Counted from the first letter of the stretch, positions 26,454 to 35,133 are shown. The stretch: DNA of 62,952 nucleotides from Promethearchaeota archaeon (GCA_016839705.1 JAEOTR010000065.1:1-62952); one strand, 5' to 3'. Made by a program: numbers and translations. The notes: a model not told the origin generated them from the letters alone.

Positions 26454-26610
26454 TTTTCATCCCTTAAATCCTTGTTAGCTCTTCTAGAAATAGATAAATA
26501 ATCTTAAAAATGAAAAGAGTCAAATAGTTTTGTAGAATTCGATTAAAGAGAAGAATTACTACGAAATATTTCTCGAAAAATAATTAAATCATTGAATCTT
26601 TTCTGGTTTA

Positions 26611-26631
26611 ACTATAAGTATAGTTATACTT
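26611..26631 (+). promoter_or_regulatory. Overlapping inverted repeats upstream of the wHTH/Fe-S gene (putative operator)
   Basis: Two perfect inverted repeats overlap here: ACTATA-AG-TATAGT (26611-26624) and AAGTATA-GT-TATACTT (26616-26631). They end 16 bases before the ATG at 26648. This would overlap the promoter or transcription start of a gene whose product has a winged-helix-like N-terminus, so autoregulation is possible. Confidence 0.45.
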
Positions 26632-26647
26632 ACCTTAGGAAATTAAA

Positions 26648-27751
26648 ATGAATGATAAAATTGACGTATGGAAAGGAGCAGCAAAAAACATCGTTAATGC
26701 AGGAGCTTTTCCTGTTGGTATATCTGATTCTTTAATTGAATTACTCCAAGAACTAATGACGGAAGAACAAGCGAAATTCTTATTGATATTTAAAAAATCA
26801 TCACTGACACTTGAGCAAATCAAAGAAAAAACAGATATGGATGAAGACTCTATCCTTCAAATGCTCGAAACTTTGATGTATAATGGTATAATTATTGGGG
26901 CAATGAGTAGGAGTGCCAAGGTAATGGTTTACAGGCTTATGGGACCATTTCCAGGTATATTCGAATATACAAATTTAAGAGGAGAAACAGACGAGAAACA
27001 TGTAAAACTCGCTAAATTATTTGAAAAGATGCATTCAGAAAGGAATGAAATGACTCCAGAAATTTACGAAGCCATGAAGGATACCTTCAAAGCTATGCCC
27101 CCCACTGATAGAACCTTGCCAGTTGAAAAAGAAGTCGAAGTGGGAACTGAAACTGTGATGCCATTTGAGGATATTACTAAATATGTTGAGGAATATGATG
27201 ATATTGCTGTAGCTCATTGTTACTGTCGACATCACAAAGATCTAGTGAATGATCCATGTAAGTTAGGAGCATCGAAACAAAATTGTTTCCTTTTTGACAA
27301 AAGTGCTGTGTTTGCTATTGAAAAAGAATTCGGACGACGAGTTTCTAAAGAAGAAACGTTAAAAATTTTAAGAGAAGCAGAAGACCAAGGCTTAGTACAT
27401 AAAGTGTTTCATGTTCGTTCTGATACTAACAGGGGAATAGAAGCGATTTGCAACTGCTGCAAGTGTTGTTGTGGAATTATAGGAATGTATCGAGGTGGAT
27501 CTATGCCATTACATACTGTATCCTCATATCTTGCAGAAATAGATGAAGAATTATGTGTGGGATGTGGAACCTGTCTTGAAATGTGTCCAATGGAAACGAT
27601 ATATGCTAAAGATAATATAGCTATTGTTGATTCAGATAAATGTATTGGATGTGGGGTTTGCGCTCATCATTGTCCTGAAGAGGCAATACATTTAAATAGA
27701 ACAGGCCCCAGAGATGTAATTATTCCTCCTAAGTCAGCAATAGTTAAATAA
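26648..27751 (+). CDS. Winged-helix-like protein with two cysteine clusters and a 2[4Fe-4S] ferredoxin domain
   Basis: A 367-residue cytosolic protein. Residues about 38-85 (EEQAKFLLIFKKSSLTLEQI and onward) read as a winged helix-turn-helix. A central region carries HCYCRHH with further cysteines (C191, C193, C204, C213) and a dense cluster CNCCKCCCG (268-276). The C-terminus is a standard bacterial-type ferredoxin, CVGCGTCLEMCP (303-314) and CIGCGVCAHHCP (332-343), able to hold two [4Fe-4S] clusters. Such architecture suits an electron carrier, a redox sensor, or a reductase partner; no flavin or molybdopterin motif is present. The gene begins just after overlapping inverted repeats and is followed 35 bases later by the methyltransferase gene. 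I do not know a characterised orthologue. Confidence 0.85.
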   Translation: MNDKIDVWKGAAKNIVNAGAFPVGISDSLIELLQELMTEEQAKFLLIFKKSSLTLEQIKEKTDMDEDSILQMLETLMYNGIIIGAMSRSAKVMVYRLMGPFPGIFEYTNLRGETDEKHVKLAKLFEKMHSERNEMTPEIYEAMKDTFKAMPPTDRTLPVEKEVEVGTETVMPFEDITKYVEEYDDIAVAHCYCRHHKDLVNDPCKLGASKQNCFLFDKSAVFAIEKEFGRRVSKEETLKILREAEDQGLVHKVFHVRSDTNRGIEAICNCCKCCCGIIGMYRGGSMPLHTVSSYLAEIDEELCVGCGTCLEMCPMETIYAKDNIAIVDSDKCIGCGVCAHHCPEEAIHLNRTGPRDVIIPPKSAIVK

Positions 27752-27786
27752 TAAATTTTTTTATACTCTTTTGTATTTTCTATAAT

Positions 27787-29073
27787 ATGTCTTCACCAGA
27801 AAATCCAACGTGTTTCTATTGTTCTGAATATGCTAAAGTGGTTAAAGGTTATCCTACAAATTTTGCGTCTAATGATGAAAAATCCTTTACTCCTCGTTGT
27901 TTTCTTCACTGGAAATTTGAATGCAGTAAATGTGGAGTAATGACACACTTCAATGGAATTTCTTGGTGCTCTTATTGTAAAGAGTTTACGTGCTTAGGTT
28001 GTGTAGAAGAAAAAATAGTACGAAAAAAATTCCTAGCTTATGATTATTATTATAACATTCCCTGCAACAAATGTGGGAAATTCAATCCTGCTTTAGATTT
28101 TGCAGAATATAATGGAACACATCCTTTCCAAATCAAGGATCTTCAATCAGAAGAACAGATAACTGTATGGATGCCCAACAATAAAGAAGAAATCGAATCT
28201 CAAGAAATTAACCGTAAAATTTCAGGTTTGGAGAGAATTCTTTCTCTTGGAATCCATCGGACTGTCGAGAGACTTGAAACACTTGATGATTATACTCCGA
28301 AATCCACGTGGGATAAACTAGCACCTATGTATGTGAATCTTATCCATGAAGAAAATGAGTATTATCATCAATATATAATCTTGCCGGAACTGTACCGTTT
28401 GCTTGATGTGCAGAAAGACGAAAAAATTTTAGATGTTGCTTGTGGGGAGGGAAATGTTGCAAGGTATTTAACTAGAAGTGGCGCAAAGGTAACCGGGATA
28501 GACATATCAAAAACGCTTGATTATGCAATTGAAAGAGAAGAAAAGGAGAATTTAGGTATTAAATATTCGAAATTAAATGCTGAAAAGATAAGGGAAAAAT
28601 TCGAAAAATCATCTTTTGATAAAGTAGTATGTAACATGGCTCTAATGGATATTGAGGATTATAAAACTACAATACAACAAATATCTTTTGTTTTAAAGGA
28701 AAATGGAATCTTTGTGTTTAGTATTACCCATCCTGCCTTTGCCTCACCAACTTGCAGAAGACTCAGAATTCCGGAAGATAGTCAAAGAAATGAAGATACG
28801 ATAGGAATTTTCTTAGATTATTTTGATGAAAGACCAGCAGTTTACACTTTACATATTACTGATTATGGGTATGACATGACTTTTCTTACATTCCCAAGAC
28901 CTATAAGCTCTTATCTTAATGAATTAACAAAAAACAACTTAGTATTTAGGGAGATGAGTGAACCAAAAGCCTCTGAAGAATTAGTTAAAAAATTTCCAAG
29001 AAATGCATACTTATATGATGACATTCGGCCTGGTTTTCTAATTGTGAAAACAATGAAAAAATCAGATTTTTGA
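27787..29073 (+). CDS. Zinc-ribbon/class I SAM-dependent methyltransferase fusion
   Basis: A 428-residue protein. The first 100 residues contain five CxxC pairs (C9/C12, C46/C49, C61/C64, C69/C72, C93/C96), enough for two or more zinc ribbons. A linker leads to a Rossmann methyltransferase domain with motif I LDVACGEGN (215-223), the acidic ribose-binding residue in VTGIDIS (about 235-241) and a post-motif segment FDKVVCNMALMDIED. The C-terminal part (VFSITHPAF, FLDYFDERP) resembles small-molecule methyltransferases of the UbiE/COQ5 type. The substrate is unknown; zinc ribbons in this position may bind a protein, RNA or redox partner. It lies 35 bases after the Fe-S gene in the same direction and is probably co-transcribed with it. 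Confidence 0.85.
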   Translation: MSSPENPTCFYCSEYAKVVKGYPTNFASNDEKSFTPRCFLHWKFECSKCGVMTHFNGISWCSYCKEFTCLGCVEEKIVRKKFLAYDYYYNIPCNKCGKFNPALDFAEYNGTHPFQIKDLQSEEQITVWMPNNKEEIESQEINRKISGLERILSLGIHRTVERLETLDDYTPKSTWDKLAPMYVNLIHEENEYYHQYIILPELYRLLDVQKDEKILDVACGEGNVARYLTRSGAKVTGIDISKTLDYAIEREEKENLGIKYSKLNAEKIREKFEKSSFDKVVCNMALMDIEDYKTTIQQISFVLKENGIFVFSITHPAFASPTCRRLRIPEDSQRNEDTIGIFLDYFDERPAVYTLHITDYGYDMTFLTFPRPISSYLNELTKNNLVFREMSEPKASEELVKKFPRNAYLYDDIRPGFLIVKTMKKSDF

Positions 29074-29199
29074 TTAAGAACTAACTTTTTCAACAGATAG
29101 CGTCTTTCAAAAGATTTTCATCTACAACCTTCGAATACTTTTAAATCCCTTTTTACCTTTATCATAATACAAGCTTTTATAGAAAATGAGGGAATTGAT

Positions 29200-29673
29200 T
29201 TGAATAATAAAGATTATGTATGTTATTGTGGATTGTATTGCAAATTATGTAAGTTCACGTATAAGCCTGCAGATGTTCTCAAACGTGACCTAGAACATAG
29301 ACATGGGGAAGGTTTTGCTAAAGATGCCCCAGAATTTTGGAGAACTCTAACTAGGTTAGCTAGAAAGCCTAAAGATAGCTGCAGAAATGGTGGTTGCAAT
29401 GATGGTTTTCCCTGCGCTATCAGACAATGTGCTAAGGAAAGGGGAGTGTTTACTTGTCCCGAATGTGAGTTATATCCCTGTAATAAGATAAAGACGCTTG
29501 CAAAGGGAAGTTCCTTCAACATGATTTACGATGGTCATCGAATGAAAGAGATCGGCTTAGAGGTATGGCTTCAGGAACAAGAAGAGCGGATTAAGGATGG
29601 ATTCCATTATCATATGCTGCAGTGTGAACCGTGCATAGTGCCTACAATAGGCAGTGAATATGATAAGGATTAA
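29200..29673 (+). CDS. DUF3795 cysteine-rich protein
   Basis: A 157-residue protein with the DUF3795 pattern: CGLYCKLC near residue 9, a middle cluster around CRNGGCNDGFPCAIRQCAKE, then CPECELYPCNK. The arrangement of eight or more conserved cysteines suggests zinc or iron-sulfur binding, but no activity has been established for this family as far as I know. The start is a TTG at 29200 with GAGGGA upstream; the translated N-terminus (NNKDYVCYCGLYC) fits other family members. It follows the methyltransferase gene by 126 bases on the same strand and may have its own promoter, as the gap is AT-rich. Confidence 0.82.
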   Translation: MNNKDYVCYCGLYCKLCKFTYKPADVLKRDLEHRHGEGFAKDAPEFWRTLTRLARKPKDSCRNGGCNDGFPCAIRQCAKERGVFTCPECELYPCNKIKTLAKGSSFNMIYDGHRMKEIGLEVWLQEQEERIKDGFHYHMLQCEPCIVPTIGSEYDKD

Positions 29674-29703
29674 TATTACCCATTTTAAGTTACGATTGCA
29701 ACT

Positions 29704-30942
29704 TTAAAGATAAGGTTCTTCATTCTGAGTAACTCTCGTGCGTTTTTTCAAATGTATTTTTTGGAGGATAAAATGACTTATTAAATAGCAAAGGATGACT
29801 GAAACAGTTAATACAATGATTATTTTTATAAGGGGCGAAAGGGCTATAGAAGCAATTCCTAGTGATACGGGGATTACGACGAAAGGATGAATTAGGTATA
29901 TATAATATGAGCTATCGGCAAAATTCTTTAGAAATTTTCCTTGCTTATTGAACTTTGCGTAGAAAATTTTAATTAACACAAATATCATACCCATACAAGC
30001 GATACCCTCTACCAGTGCAAATATAAGAGCCTGTAAATAAAGACCTCCGAAAAAAAGACTATAATCTGCATCTACACCTACAAAAACAAAGAAATACGTG
30101 AAAAAGAACATTACCGCGGCAAATATTGTAATAACCCAGATTTTAACCTGTCGTCTAGTCATCTGATCGAACCAACCATATCTATAAGCGATGATACCAA
30201 CGCTAAACATCATGAAATACTGAATCATGTAAGCAAGTGGTAATCCAAACGGAAATTGCTCTACGGGAACAGCTATGCGAAGTAAAAAAGTGAGAAATCC
30301 TAAACCAATAGCTAAGAGGAGTAAATAAATATATTTTGGGATGCGTAATTCCTTTGGGATGCGTCCTTGTATCGAGTTTATTTTTGTAATCTGACGCCAA
30401 ATAGTATAAACAGCAGAAAAAATTAATAGAACCACGAGAAACCATGTAATAGAAAATGAGGTTATAAAACCTACGAAATTTTCGGGAGATTGAAAAAAAC
30501 TTAAATAATACTCAATAAATGATCCTTGCGTTCGCGGATCAGAACTCATAGGTAGAATTCCTCCCGTCGCTAGGAGATAATTAATAATAGGATTAAATAT
30601 CAAAACATATAGAAGGATTGGGATACCAAGACGAAGTAATCGCTCTTTCCAGAACGAGCAGGCTCCCTTTCGATCGTAACTCTTAGGAGTAAAATAAGCG
30701 CTCATCAAAAAGAATAATCCCATTGTAGCGGCTAGAAAAAGCCCTCCAATTCCGGCTATCATATAAAGAATTGTAATAGAGATAATATCAGCTGGATTAG
30801 ACTCATTTAGTGTAGCAATATAATACCACGATCCTTCCCCTCCATAAGTGACCCTCACATGTGTGAAAATCACGAGAATAGTAAATAAGATCTTTATATT
30901 ATCAAGGAAGATAAGCCTTGGTTTCTTAGATTCTGTACTCAT
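29704..30942 (-). CDS. Acyltransferase family 3 membrane protein
   Basis: A 412-residue integral membrane protein with about ten helices. The N-terminal signature RLIFLDNIKILFTILVIFTHV (residues about 9-29, split here in two helices) contains the family-specific Asp and the catalytic-site histidine seen in OatA/NodX-type O-acyltransferases. Later segments (YYIYLIHPFVVIPVSLG) match the conserved YLxHP region. These enzymes move acyl groups from a carrier to sugars or lipids of the cell envelope; the acceptor here is unknown. The N-terminal MSTESKK is cytoplasmic. It is transcribed away from the enoyl-CoA hydratase, with a gap containing two hairpins. Confidence 0.87.
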   Translation of the reverse strand: MSTESKKPRLIFLDNIKILFTILVIFTHVRVTYGGEGSWYYIATLNESNPADIISITILYMIAGIGGLFLAATMGLFFLMSAYFTPKSYDRKGACSFWKERLLRLGIPILLYVLIFNPIINYLLATGGILPMSSDPRTQGSFIEYYLSFFQSPENFVGFITSFSITWFLVVLLIFSAVYTIWRQITKINSIQGRIPKELRIPKYIYLLLLAIGLGFLTFLLRIAVPVEQFPFGLPLAYMIQYFMMFSVGIIAYRYGWFDQMTRRQVKIWVITIFAAVMFFFTYFFVFVGVDADYSLFFGGLYLQALIFALVEGIACMGMIFVLIKIFYAKFNKQGKFLKNFADSSYYIYLIHPFVVIPVSLGIASIALSPLIKIIIVLTVSVILCYLISHFILQKIHLKKRTRVTQNEEPYL

Positions 30943-31035
30943 GAGTTTTACTCATCTTATTTCTTTATTTAGTAAAATTGTGTTAATCCGAATATAAATG
31001 TGATCTTTTTTTAGATTTAGAACTTGTAGCCTTTT

Positions 31036-31080
31036 AAGACGCCAAATGATTTCACTAGCGTCTTTTCAAAGAAATTTGAA
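31036..31080. other. Two adjacent perfect hairpins in a divergent intergenic region
   Basis: AAGACGC (31036-31042) pairs with GCGTCTT (31058-31064) across a 15-base loop. It is directly followed by TTCAAA-GAAA-TTTGAA (31065-31080), a 6-bp stem with a GAAA tetraloop. They could be RNA structure or a protein-binding site between the acyltransferase and enoyl-CoA hydratase promoters. No further evidence of function is visible. Confidence 0.3.
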
Positions 31081-31202
31081 ATCAGACTCTGAATTTACCT
31101 TTTCACACTGTTTTTATATTACTAAACAATCTTTTTATTTCAATTTACTTTAATTCCCTTAACTATTCAGTGTAATTTGAATCAATATTAGGAGTGAAAA
31201 TA

Positions 31203-32030
31203 ATGAGCGAAAAAAAATATGTTTTAGTTGAAGAAAATGAAGACCAAACAATAACAACCATTAAGTTGAATCGCTTAGAGAAAAGAAATGCTTTAAACTG
31301 GGAGGTTATAAACGGTTTAGAAAAAGCGATTGAAGAAGCTGAACGTTCAAAGACCCGAGTTATCATCATTACTGGAGCATCCGATTATTTTAGTGCGGGA
31401 ATTGATTTGAATACTCTCGCAGGTCAAGATAATTCAGGAGGGGAAAGAAATCCTGATTTGAATACACCCCCTCATTTTCGATATAGCTTAAATACTAGAT
31501 TTCATCCTTTAGTAGTAAAAATTGGGAAAATTGAAAAACCTTTTATTGCTAGAATCGAAGGATTCTGCTTAGGTTTAGGTTTTGAGTTAGCCCTTTCCTG
31601 TGATTTCCGATTTTGCTTAGAAAATGCTACTTTCAGTATGCCTGAGGTAAAAGTGGGAATCATTCCCGACGTTTCTGGGACAACCAGACTTACACGACTT
31701 TGTGGAATATCGCACGCAAAAGATATTGCATTAACAGGTAGGGTTTTTGATGGCACTGAAGCTTTTAGAATGGGTGTAGTAAACGGAGTAGCAAAAAATA
31801 GAGAAGATTTAGATGCATTGGTGAAAAAATATGCAGATGAATTGATTGGTAGCGCACCATTAGCAGTAGGTATAGGAAAGAAACTAATTGATGATATCTA
31901 TGGCCAAAATCTTGAATTCGGTTTAGAAATGGAAGGTCTTGTAAACTCCCAATTATTAACTTCAAAAGATTTTATGACGGGAGTAATGGCTAGGATTCAA
32001 AAGAAAAAACCAGAATGGCAAGGTAAATAA
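31203..32030 (+). CDS. Enoyl-CoA hydratase/isomerase (crotonase) with both catalytic glutamates
   Basis: A 275-residue crotonase-fold enzyme. The oxyanion-hole region is ASDYFSAGIDLN, and the two glutamates of true hydratases are present in GLGFELALSCD and SMPEVKVGIIPD. It should therefore be able to add water across a 2-enoyl-CoA double bond in beta-oxidation or a related pathway. The start is set at ATG 31203 (MSEKKYVLV) with GGAGTGA seven bases upstream; the GTG at 31194 belongs to that ribosome binding site. The gene stands alone, with a divergent acyltransferase to its left. It is a different subfamily from the crotonase at 53877-54674. Confidence 0.9.
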   Translation: MSEKKYVLVEENEDQTITTIKLNRLEKRNALNWEVINGLEKAIEEAERSKTRVIIITGASDYFSAGIDLNTLAGQDNSGGERNPDLNTPPHFRYSLNTRFHPLVVKIGKIEKPFIARIEGFCLGLGFELALSCDFRFCLENATFSMPEVKVGIIPDVSGTTRLTRLCGISHAKDIALTGRVFDGTEAFRMGVVNGVAKNREDLDALVKKYADELIGSAPLAVGIGKKLIDDIYGQNLEFGLEMEGLVNSQLLTSKDFMTGVMARIQKKKPEWQGK

Positions 32031-32130
32031 AAATTATCTAACATTCTTTTTTATATTAAATAGTGGTCACTGATTATTAGGTAGTTAATTATCAAAAGAA
32101 GCTTGAACGGAAAAAAAATTTTTGCTATCC

Positions 32131-32280
32131 TTAAGTAGTTAGTTCAAGGATGTTGCTAAGTATAGAATTGTGGTATTTCTTAGGTTGAATCTGTAATTCT
32201 TCATTCAACCAGATTTTGAGCTTAACTTCCTCTAATAAATTTTCCAATCTAATATCATAGGCTATTTCTTTATCCGACAC
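32131..32280 (-). CDS. Small charged helical protein, 49 residues, unknown function
   Basis: A GTG-initiated minus-strand frame in the 572-base gap between the enoyl-CoA hydratase and the phosphate genes. The product (starting MSDKEIAYDIRLENLL and continuing EEVKLKIWLNEELQ) has regular heptad-like hydrophobic spacing and a protein-like composition. There is no clear ribosome binding site upstream of the GTG, so it could be leaderless or spurious. I recognise no family. The remainder of the gap (32281-32515) is an AT-rich promoter region with repeated TTAATTA/TTAATAA strings and no other convincing gene. Confidence 0.35.
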   Translation of the reverse strand: MSDKEIAYDIRLENLLEEVKLKIWLNEELQIQPKKYHNSILSNILELTT

Positions 32281-32515
32281 AATTGAGTAACAATAATACT
32301 TGTATTTAAATTAGTGTATAATGAAAAATAGGTTCGCTTGTTAATTATTAACTTATTAATATATTACAGATTCTCAAGGTATAACTTTCTTGACCCATAA
32401 TTAAGCTTAAATTTAAAAATATTTTTTCTAATTCATCTATAAGTTATAAATCTTAGAATTTTTTACCACAAATTAGTTAACAATTAATAACCCGTTAATA
32501 AAATTTAGTAGATGA

Positions 32516-32542
32516 ACTATATAGATCTATTGAATTATATAG
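32516..32542 (+). promoter_or_regulatory. Operator-like motif upstream of the phosphate transport operon
   Basis: ACTATATAGATCTAT at 32516-32530 contains a perfect 10-base palindrome ATAGATCTAT. It is followed by TGAATTATATAG. The first ten bases, ACTATATAGA, are identical to those of the inverted-repeat pair before the AbrB-PhoU gene (36258-36267). It lies 73-87 bases before the ATG at 32603. It may double as the TATA box. Confidence 0.4.
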
Positions 32543-32602
32543 CATTCTGCTTAAAAGTCATGAAATTAATACTTAATTAATTAACAACAATTTTTGATTT
32601 AA

Positions 32603-33265
32603 ATGAAAGAGATTGACGAGAAAGAGTTAAATAAGCTAAACATAGATGATCTAACTCATTTGTTTATGGAAGTTATTAATGAACAAAACTTAAAGCTTAT
32701 ACAAGGTATTGAGTTTCTTGTAGAGGAAAAGTTCGAGAATTTTAAAAAAAATCTGCAATATGTAATAGACGCAGATGCAGAGGTCAGAATTAAAAAACGA
32801 TTTGAATCTAAGATATTCAAATCAAAATTAATGTTTTCAAAATCAGATCGATTAAAACTTTTCACTAAAATCAATGATATTAAAAACATCGGGGAATTTA
32901 TAGCTAACAAATTACTCCTTTATAGGGCTGTTTTCCCTGATGAAAAATTTAAATTGCATATAAGAAGCATTCTTAAGTCTTTAAAAGTAATATCTAATGA
33001 GCTTTCTGAAGCTGTCAAGTTGATAGGAACTGATTTAAGTAAAGCTCATGACATCTGTGAAGATATTAAAGAAGAAAGGCGTAAAATGAGAGAAGAGGAA
33101 TGGCAACTTTTAAATCGACTTTATAATTATGATATGGATTACTTATCAAGAACTTTCATATATCTTAAAGAATTGATTGAAAGTATCATGATGTTAGCTG
33201 ATCATATTAAAAATTTTGCTGAATCCATCCAATTCTTGGCAACTAAATATCTAGTTTTCGACTAA
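32603..33265 (+). CDS. PhoU/DUF47-like helical protein upstream of the phosphate permease
   Basis: A 220-residue all-helical protein with long amphipathic segments and acid/amide patterns near SLKVISNELSEAVKLIGTDL and FIYLKELIESIMMLADHIKN, like those of PhoU/DUF47 proteins that form three-helix bundles. The N-terminal 90 residues are more divergent, with a basic middle (RIKKRFESKIFKSKL). It precedes the PiT permease by 22 bases, the usual position for a DUF47 partner that modulates phosphate uptake. Homology is suggested by context and helix pattern rather than a strong motif, so the name is provisional. Confidence 0.6.
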   Translation: MKEIDEKELNKLNIDDLTHLFMEVINEQNLKLIQGIEFLVEEKFENFKKNLQYVIDADAEVRIKKRFESKIFKSKLMFSKSDRLKLFTKINDIKNIGEFIANKLLLYRAVFPDEKFKLHIRSILKSLKVISNELSEAVKLIGTDLSKAHDICEDIKEERRKMREEEWQLLNRLYNYDMDYLSRTFIYLKELIESIMMLADHIKNFAESIQFLATKYLVFD

Positions 33266-33287
33266 AAAAGAGTATTCCTGATTTGTT

Positions 33288-34325
33288 ATGGTTACTGAAG
33301 TTGATTTAATTTTAATCATAGTGTTAACAGTTATGGCTGTTGCCTTAGCATTTAGCATAGGCGCAAATGATGAGACTCTTGCGAGTCTTATTGGTGCGGG
33401 TGTGCTCAAATTTAAAATTGCGTTAATTATAGGCGGCACCGCAATAGGCGCGGGCATGATTATATTTAGTGGCGGTTTTGTTCCTGAAACAGTAGGTCGA
33501 AGTCTTTTAGGTGAGGGTTTAAATTCAGAATATACTAATATTATGCTTTTAGCTGTATTAATAAGTAGTATAATCTGGTTAGTTGTGGGTAGTTTTGCAG
33601 GGATTCCCTTAAGTAGTACCCATGCTTTAATTGGGAGTATTGTAGGAGTTGTTATAGTTTACGCTATATTTCAAGGGGGAATTGATCTCACTACAGCATT
33701 TAACTATACGAAGTTGGGAAACGTTGTCTTAAGTTGGTTTATATCACCAATATCCGGTTTATTAGTAACTTATCTCCTCTATAAAGTAAGTGCTAAATCA
33801 TTTTTATCTCGTCTAAAAGGACTTAATCAAATTGAAAAATCCGAGAAATCTTTTAAATGGTTACTTTTGATTGCTGTCATTTTTGCCGAGATATGGGTTG
33901 GGGCTAACTCGGGGGAAGCTTTGGGTATCCTGTTAGGGCTCAGAGAAAATGGGTCTATAAACATTGGTCAATACATTACATTTGCAATTTTTTGTGCAAT
34001 TTTTGCTTTCCTAGGTATTTATTTTGCGGCACGATATGTGATTAGAAATCTTGCTTCTCATATGATAGACACCCGTCCTAGTGAGGGTTTTATTATTCAA
34101 GTAAGTTCTGCCATTATTTTAATGATAGCAACACTGTGGGCACTTCCAATAAGTCACTCTCATGTAATCGTGTTTTGCATAATTGGTATGAGTATTGCTC
34201 AAAAAAAAGAGGTAGATTATAAAGGTTTAGGTAAAATGGGACTCTATTGGGTTCTTACATTTCCAATAGCTGCTCTTTTAGCTGGATTTTTATATTTTAT
34301 TTTAAGTTCATTTGGATTATCATGA
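33288..34325 (+). CDS. pit: PiT-family inorganic phosphate permease
   Basis: A 345-residue membrane protein with about ten helices arranged as two inverted-homology halves, as in PiT/PNT transporters (sodium- or proton-coupled phosphate symport). The first half has GANDETLASLIG (residues 25-36) and GIPLSSTHALIGSIVG (105-120). The second half has GANSGEALGILLG (205-217) and LPISHSHVIVFCIIG. The common GANDVANA is altered in both halves, which may affect ion coupling. It is flanked by two helical PhoU/DUF47-like genes and lies near the AbrB-PhoU regulator, a coherent phosphate module. The ATG start is 22 bases after the preceding stop. Confidence 0.92.
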   Translation: MVTEVDLILIIVLTVMAVALAFSIGANDETLASLIGAGVLKFKIALIIGGTAIGAGMIIFSGGFVPETVGRSLLGEGLNSEYTNIMLLAVLISSIIWLVVGSFAGIPLSSTHALIGSIVGVVIVYAIFQGGIDLTTAFNYTKLGNVVLSWFISPISGLLVTYLLYKVSAKSFLSRLKGLNQIEKSEKSFKWLLLIAVIFAEIWVGANSGEALGILLGLRENGSINIGQYITFAIFCAIFAFLGIYFAARYVIRNLASHMIDTRPSEGFIIQVSSAIILMIATLWALPISHSHVIVFCIIGMSIAQKKEVDYKGLGKMGLYWVLTFPIAALLAGFLYFILSSFGLS

Positions 34326-34375
34326 TAAATATTATAAAGATAAAAAAAATATATTATAATAATTGAAACTAAAAG

Positions 34376-35059
34376 GTGGTAGAAATAGGCTCCTTAATTG
34401 AATTTTTGAAAAGAGAAACGGCAGTAAATGCTTTAGAAAAATCAGTCAAACATGCAAAAATAGTGCAAGAATGTGTAAAGAATTTAGATCTTGGTCTACA
34501 AATATTACTGAAGGAAAAAGATACGGAGAAATCATATGCTTTATTTCATAAAGTCGATAATTTAGAAAGAGATGCGGATAATATGAGGAGAGAAATTCAA
34601 AAAGATGTTTCAACAGGCGAATTAAATCCTAGCGTACGTCAGAATCTCTCTCATTTAATAAAAAGGATGGACGATGTTGCAAATTGTTGTACAGGTGTTG
34701 CTCGTAGAATTAATACTATTCCTATAAAATTTTGGGAAGAAAGTAGTAAAGAAACAATCGAAATTATTCTGGAAATGATGAAGACTACCGTTGAATGCGT
34801 TCAATTTTTAGATAAAATAGTACTTGATTTACTTGAGGATAGAAAATACATTAAGGAATACTCGCAAAATATTAACCAACTTGAACACATAGTAGATTTA
34901 CTTAATATCAAATTAAGAAAGGATTTACAAGAAACTGAATACACGGTGAATTATTTTACTATATTTACAGCGGGAAATGTTTTCGACATTTTAGAAGCTA
35001 TATCTGATTCGATTGAAGGTGTTGCGGATTACATTTTGGTACTATTAACAAATTACTAA
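34376..35059 (+). CDS. DUF47/PhoU-like phosphate transport regulator
   Basis: A helical protein of about 225 residues whose sequence (KSVKHAKIVQECVKNLDLGL, VDNLERDADNMRREIQKDVS, LIKRMDDVANCCTGVARRI) follows the TIGR00153/DUF47 family found beside PiT permeases. The acidic E-x-x-x-D motifs of PhoU metal sites are present (LERDAD, RMDDV). The natural N-terminus of the family would be MGSLIEFLKRE. Here that methionine is encoded by ATA (34385), with GGTGGT four bases upstream; the frame also has a GTG at 34376 inside that ribosome binding site. I give the longer frame but consider the ATA start plausible. It is separated from the permease stop by 50 bases. Confidence 0.85.
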   Translation: MVEIGSLIEFLKRETAVNALEKSVKHAKIVQECVKNLDLGLQILLKEKDTEKSYALFHKVDNLERDADNMRREIQKDVSTGELNPSVRQNLSHLIKRMDDVANCCTGVARRINTIPIKFWEESSKETIEIILEMMKTTVECVQFLDKIVLDLLEDRKYIKEYSQNINQLEHIVDLLNIKLRKDLQETEYTVNYFTIFTAGNVFDILEAISDSIEGVADYILVLLTNY

Positions 35060-35133
35060 CAAGCTATAGTTGGGACAAAACGTGTAATTTGAATTGCTAG
35101 GTTTTTTTTACACTAAAATGAAAGTGAATTTAG

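Noticed and set aside
29099..29114. AGCGTCTTTCAAAAGA, similar to AGCGTCTTTTCAAAGA at 31057
   Set aside because: Only a short match, and the first copy lacks the pairing arm that makes the hairpin at 31036-31064; probably coincidence.
32281..32515. Repeated TTAATTA/TTAATAA strings resembling a repeat array or origin
   Set aside because: Irregular spacing and low complexity fit AT-rich promoter DNA; no conserved unit, so neither CRISPR nor origin.
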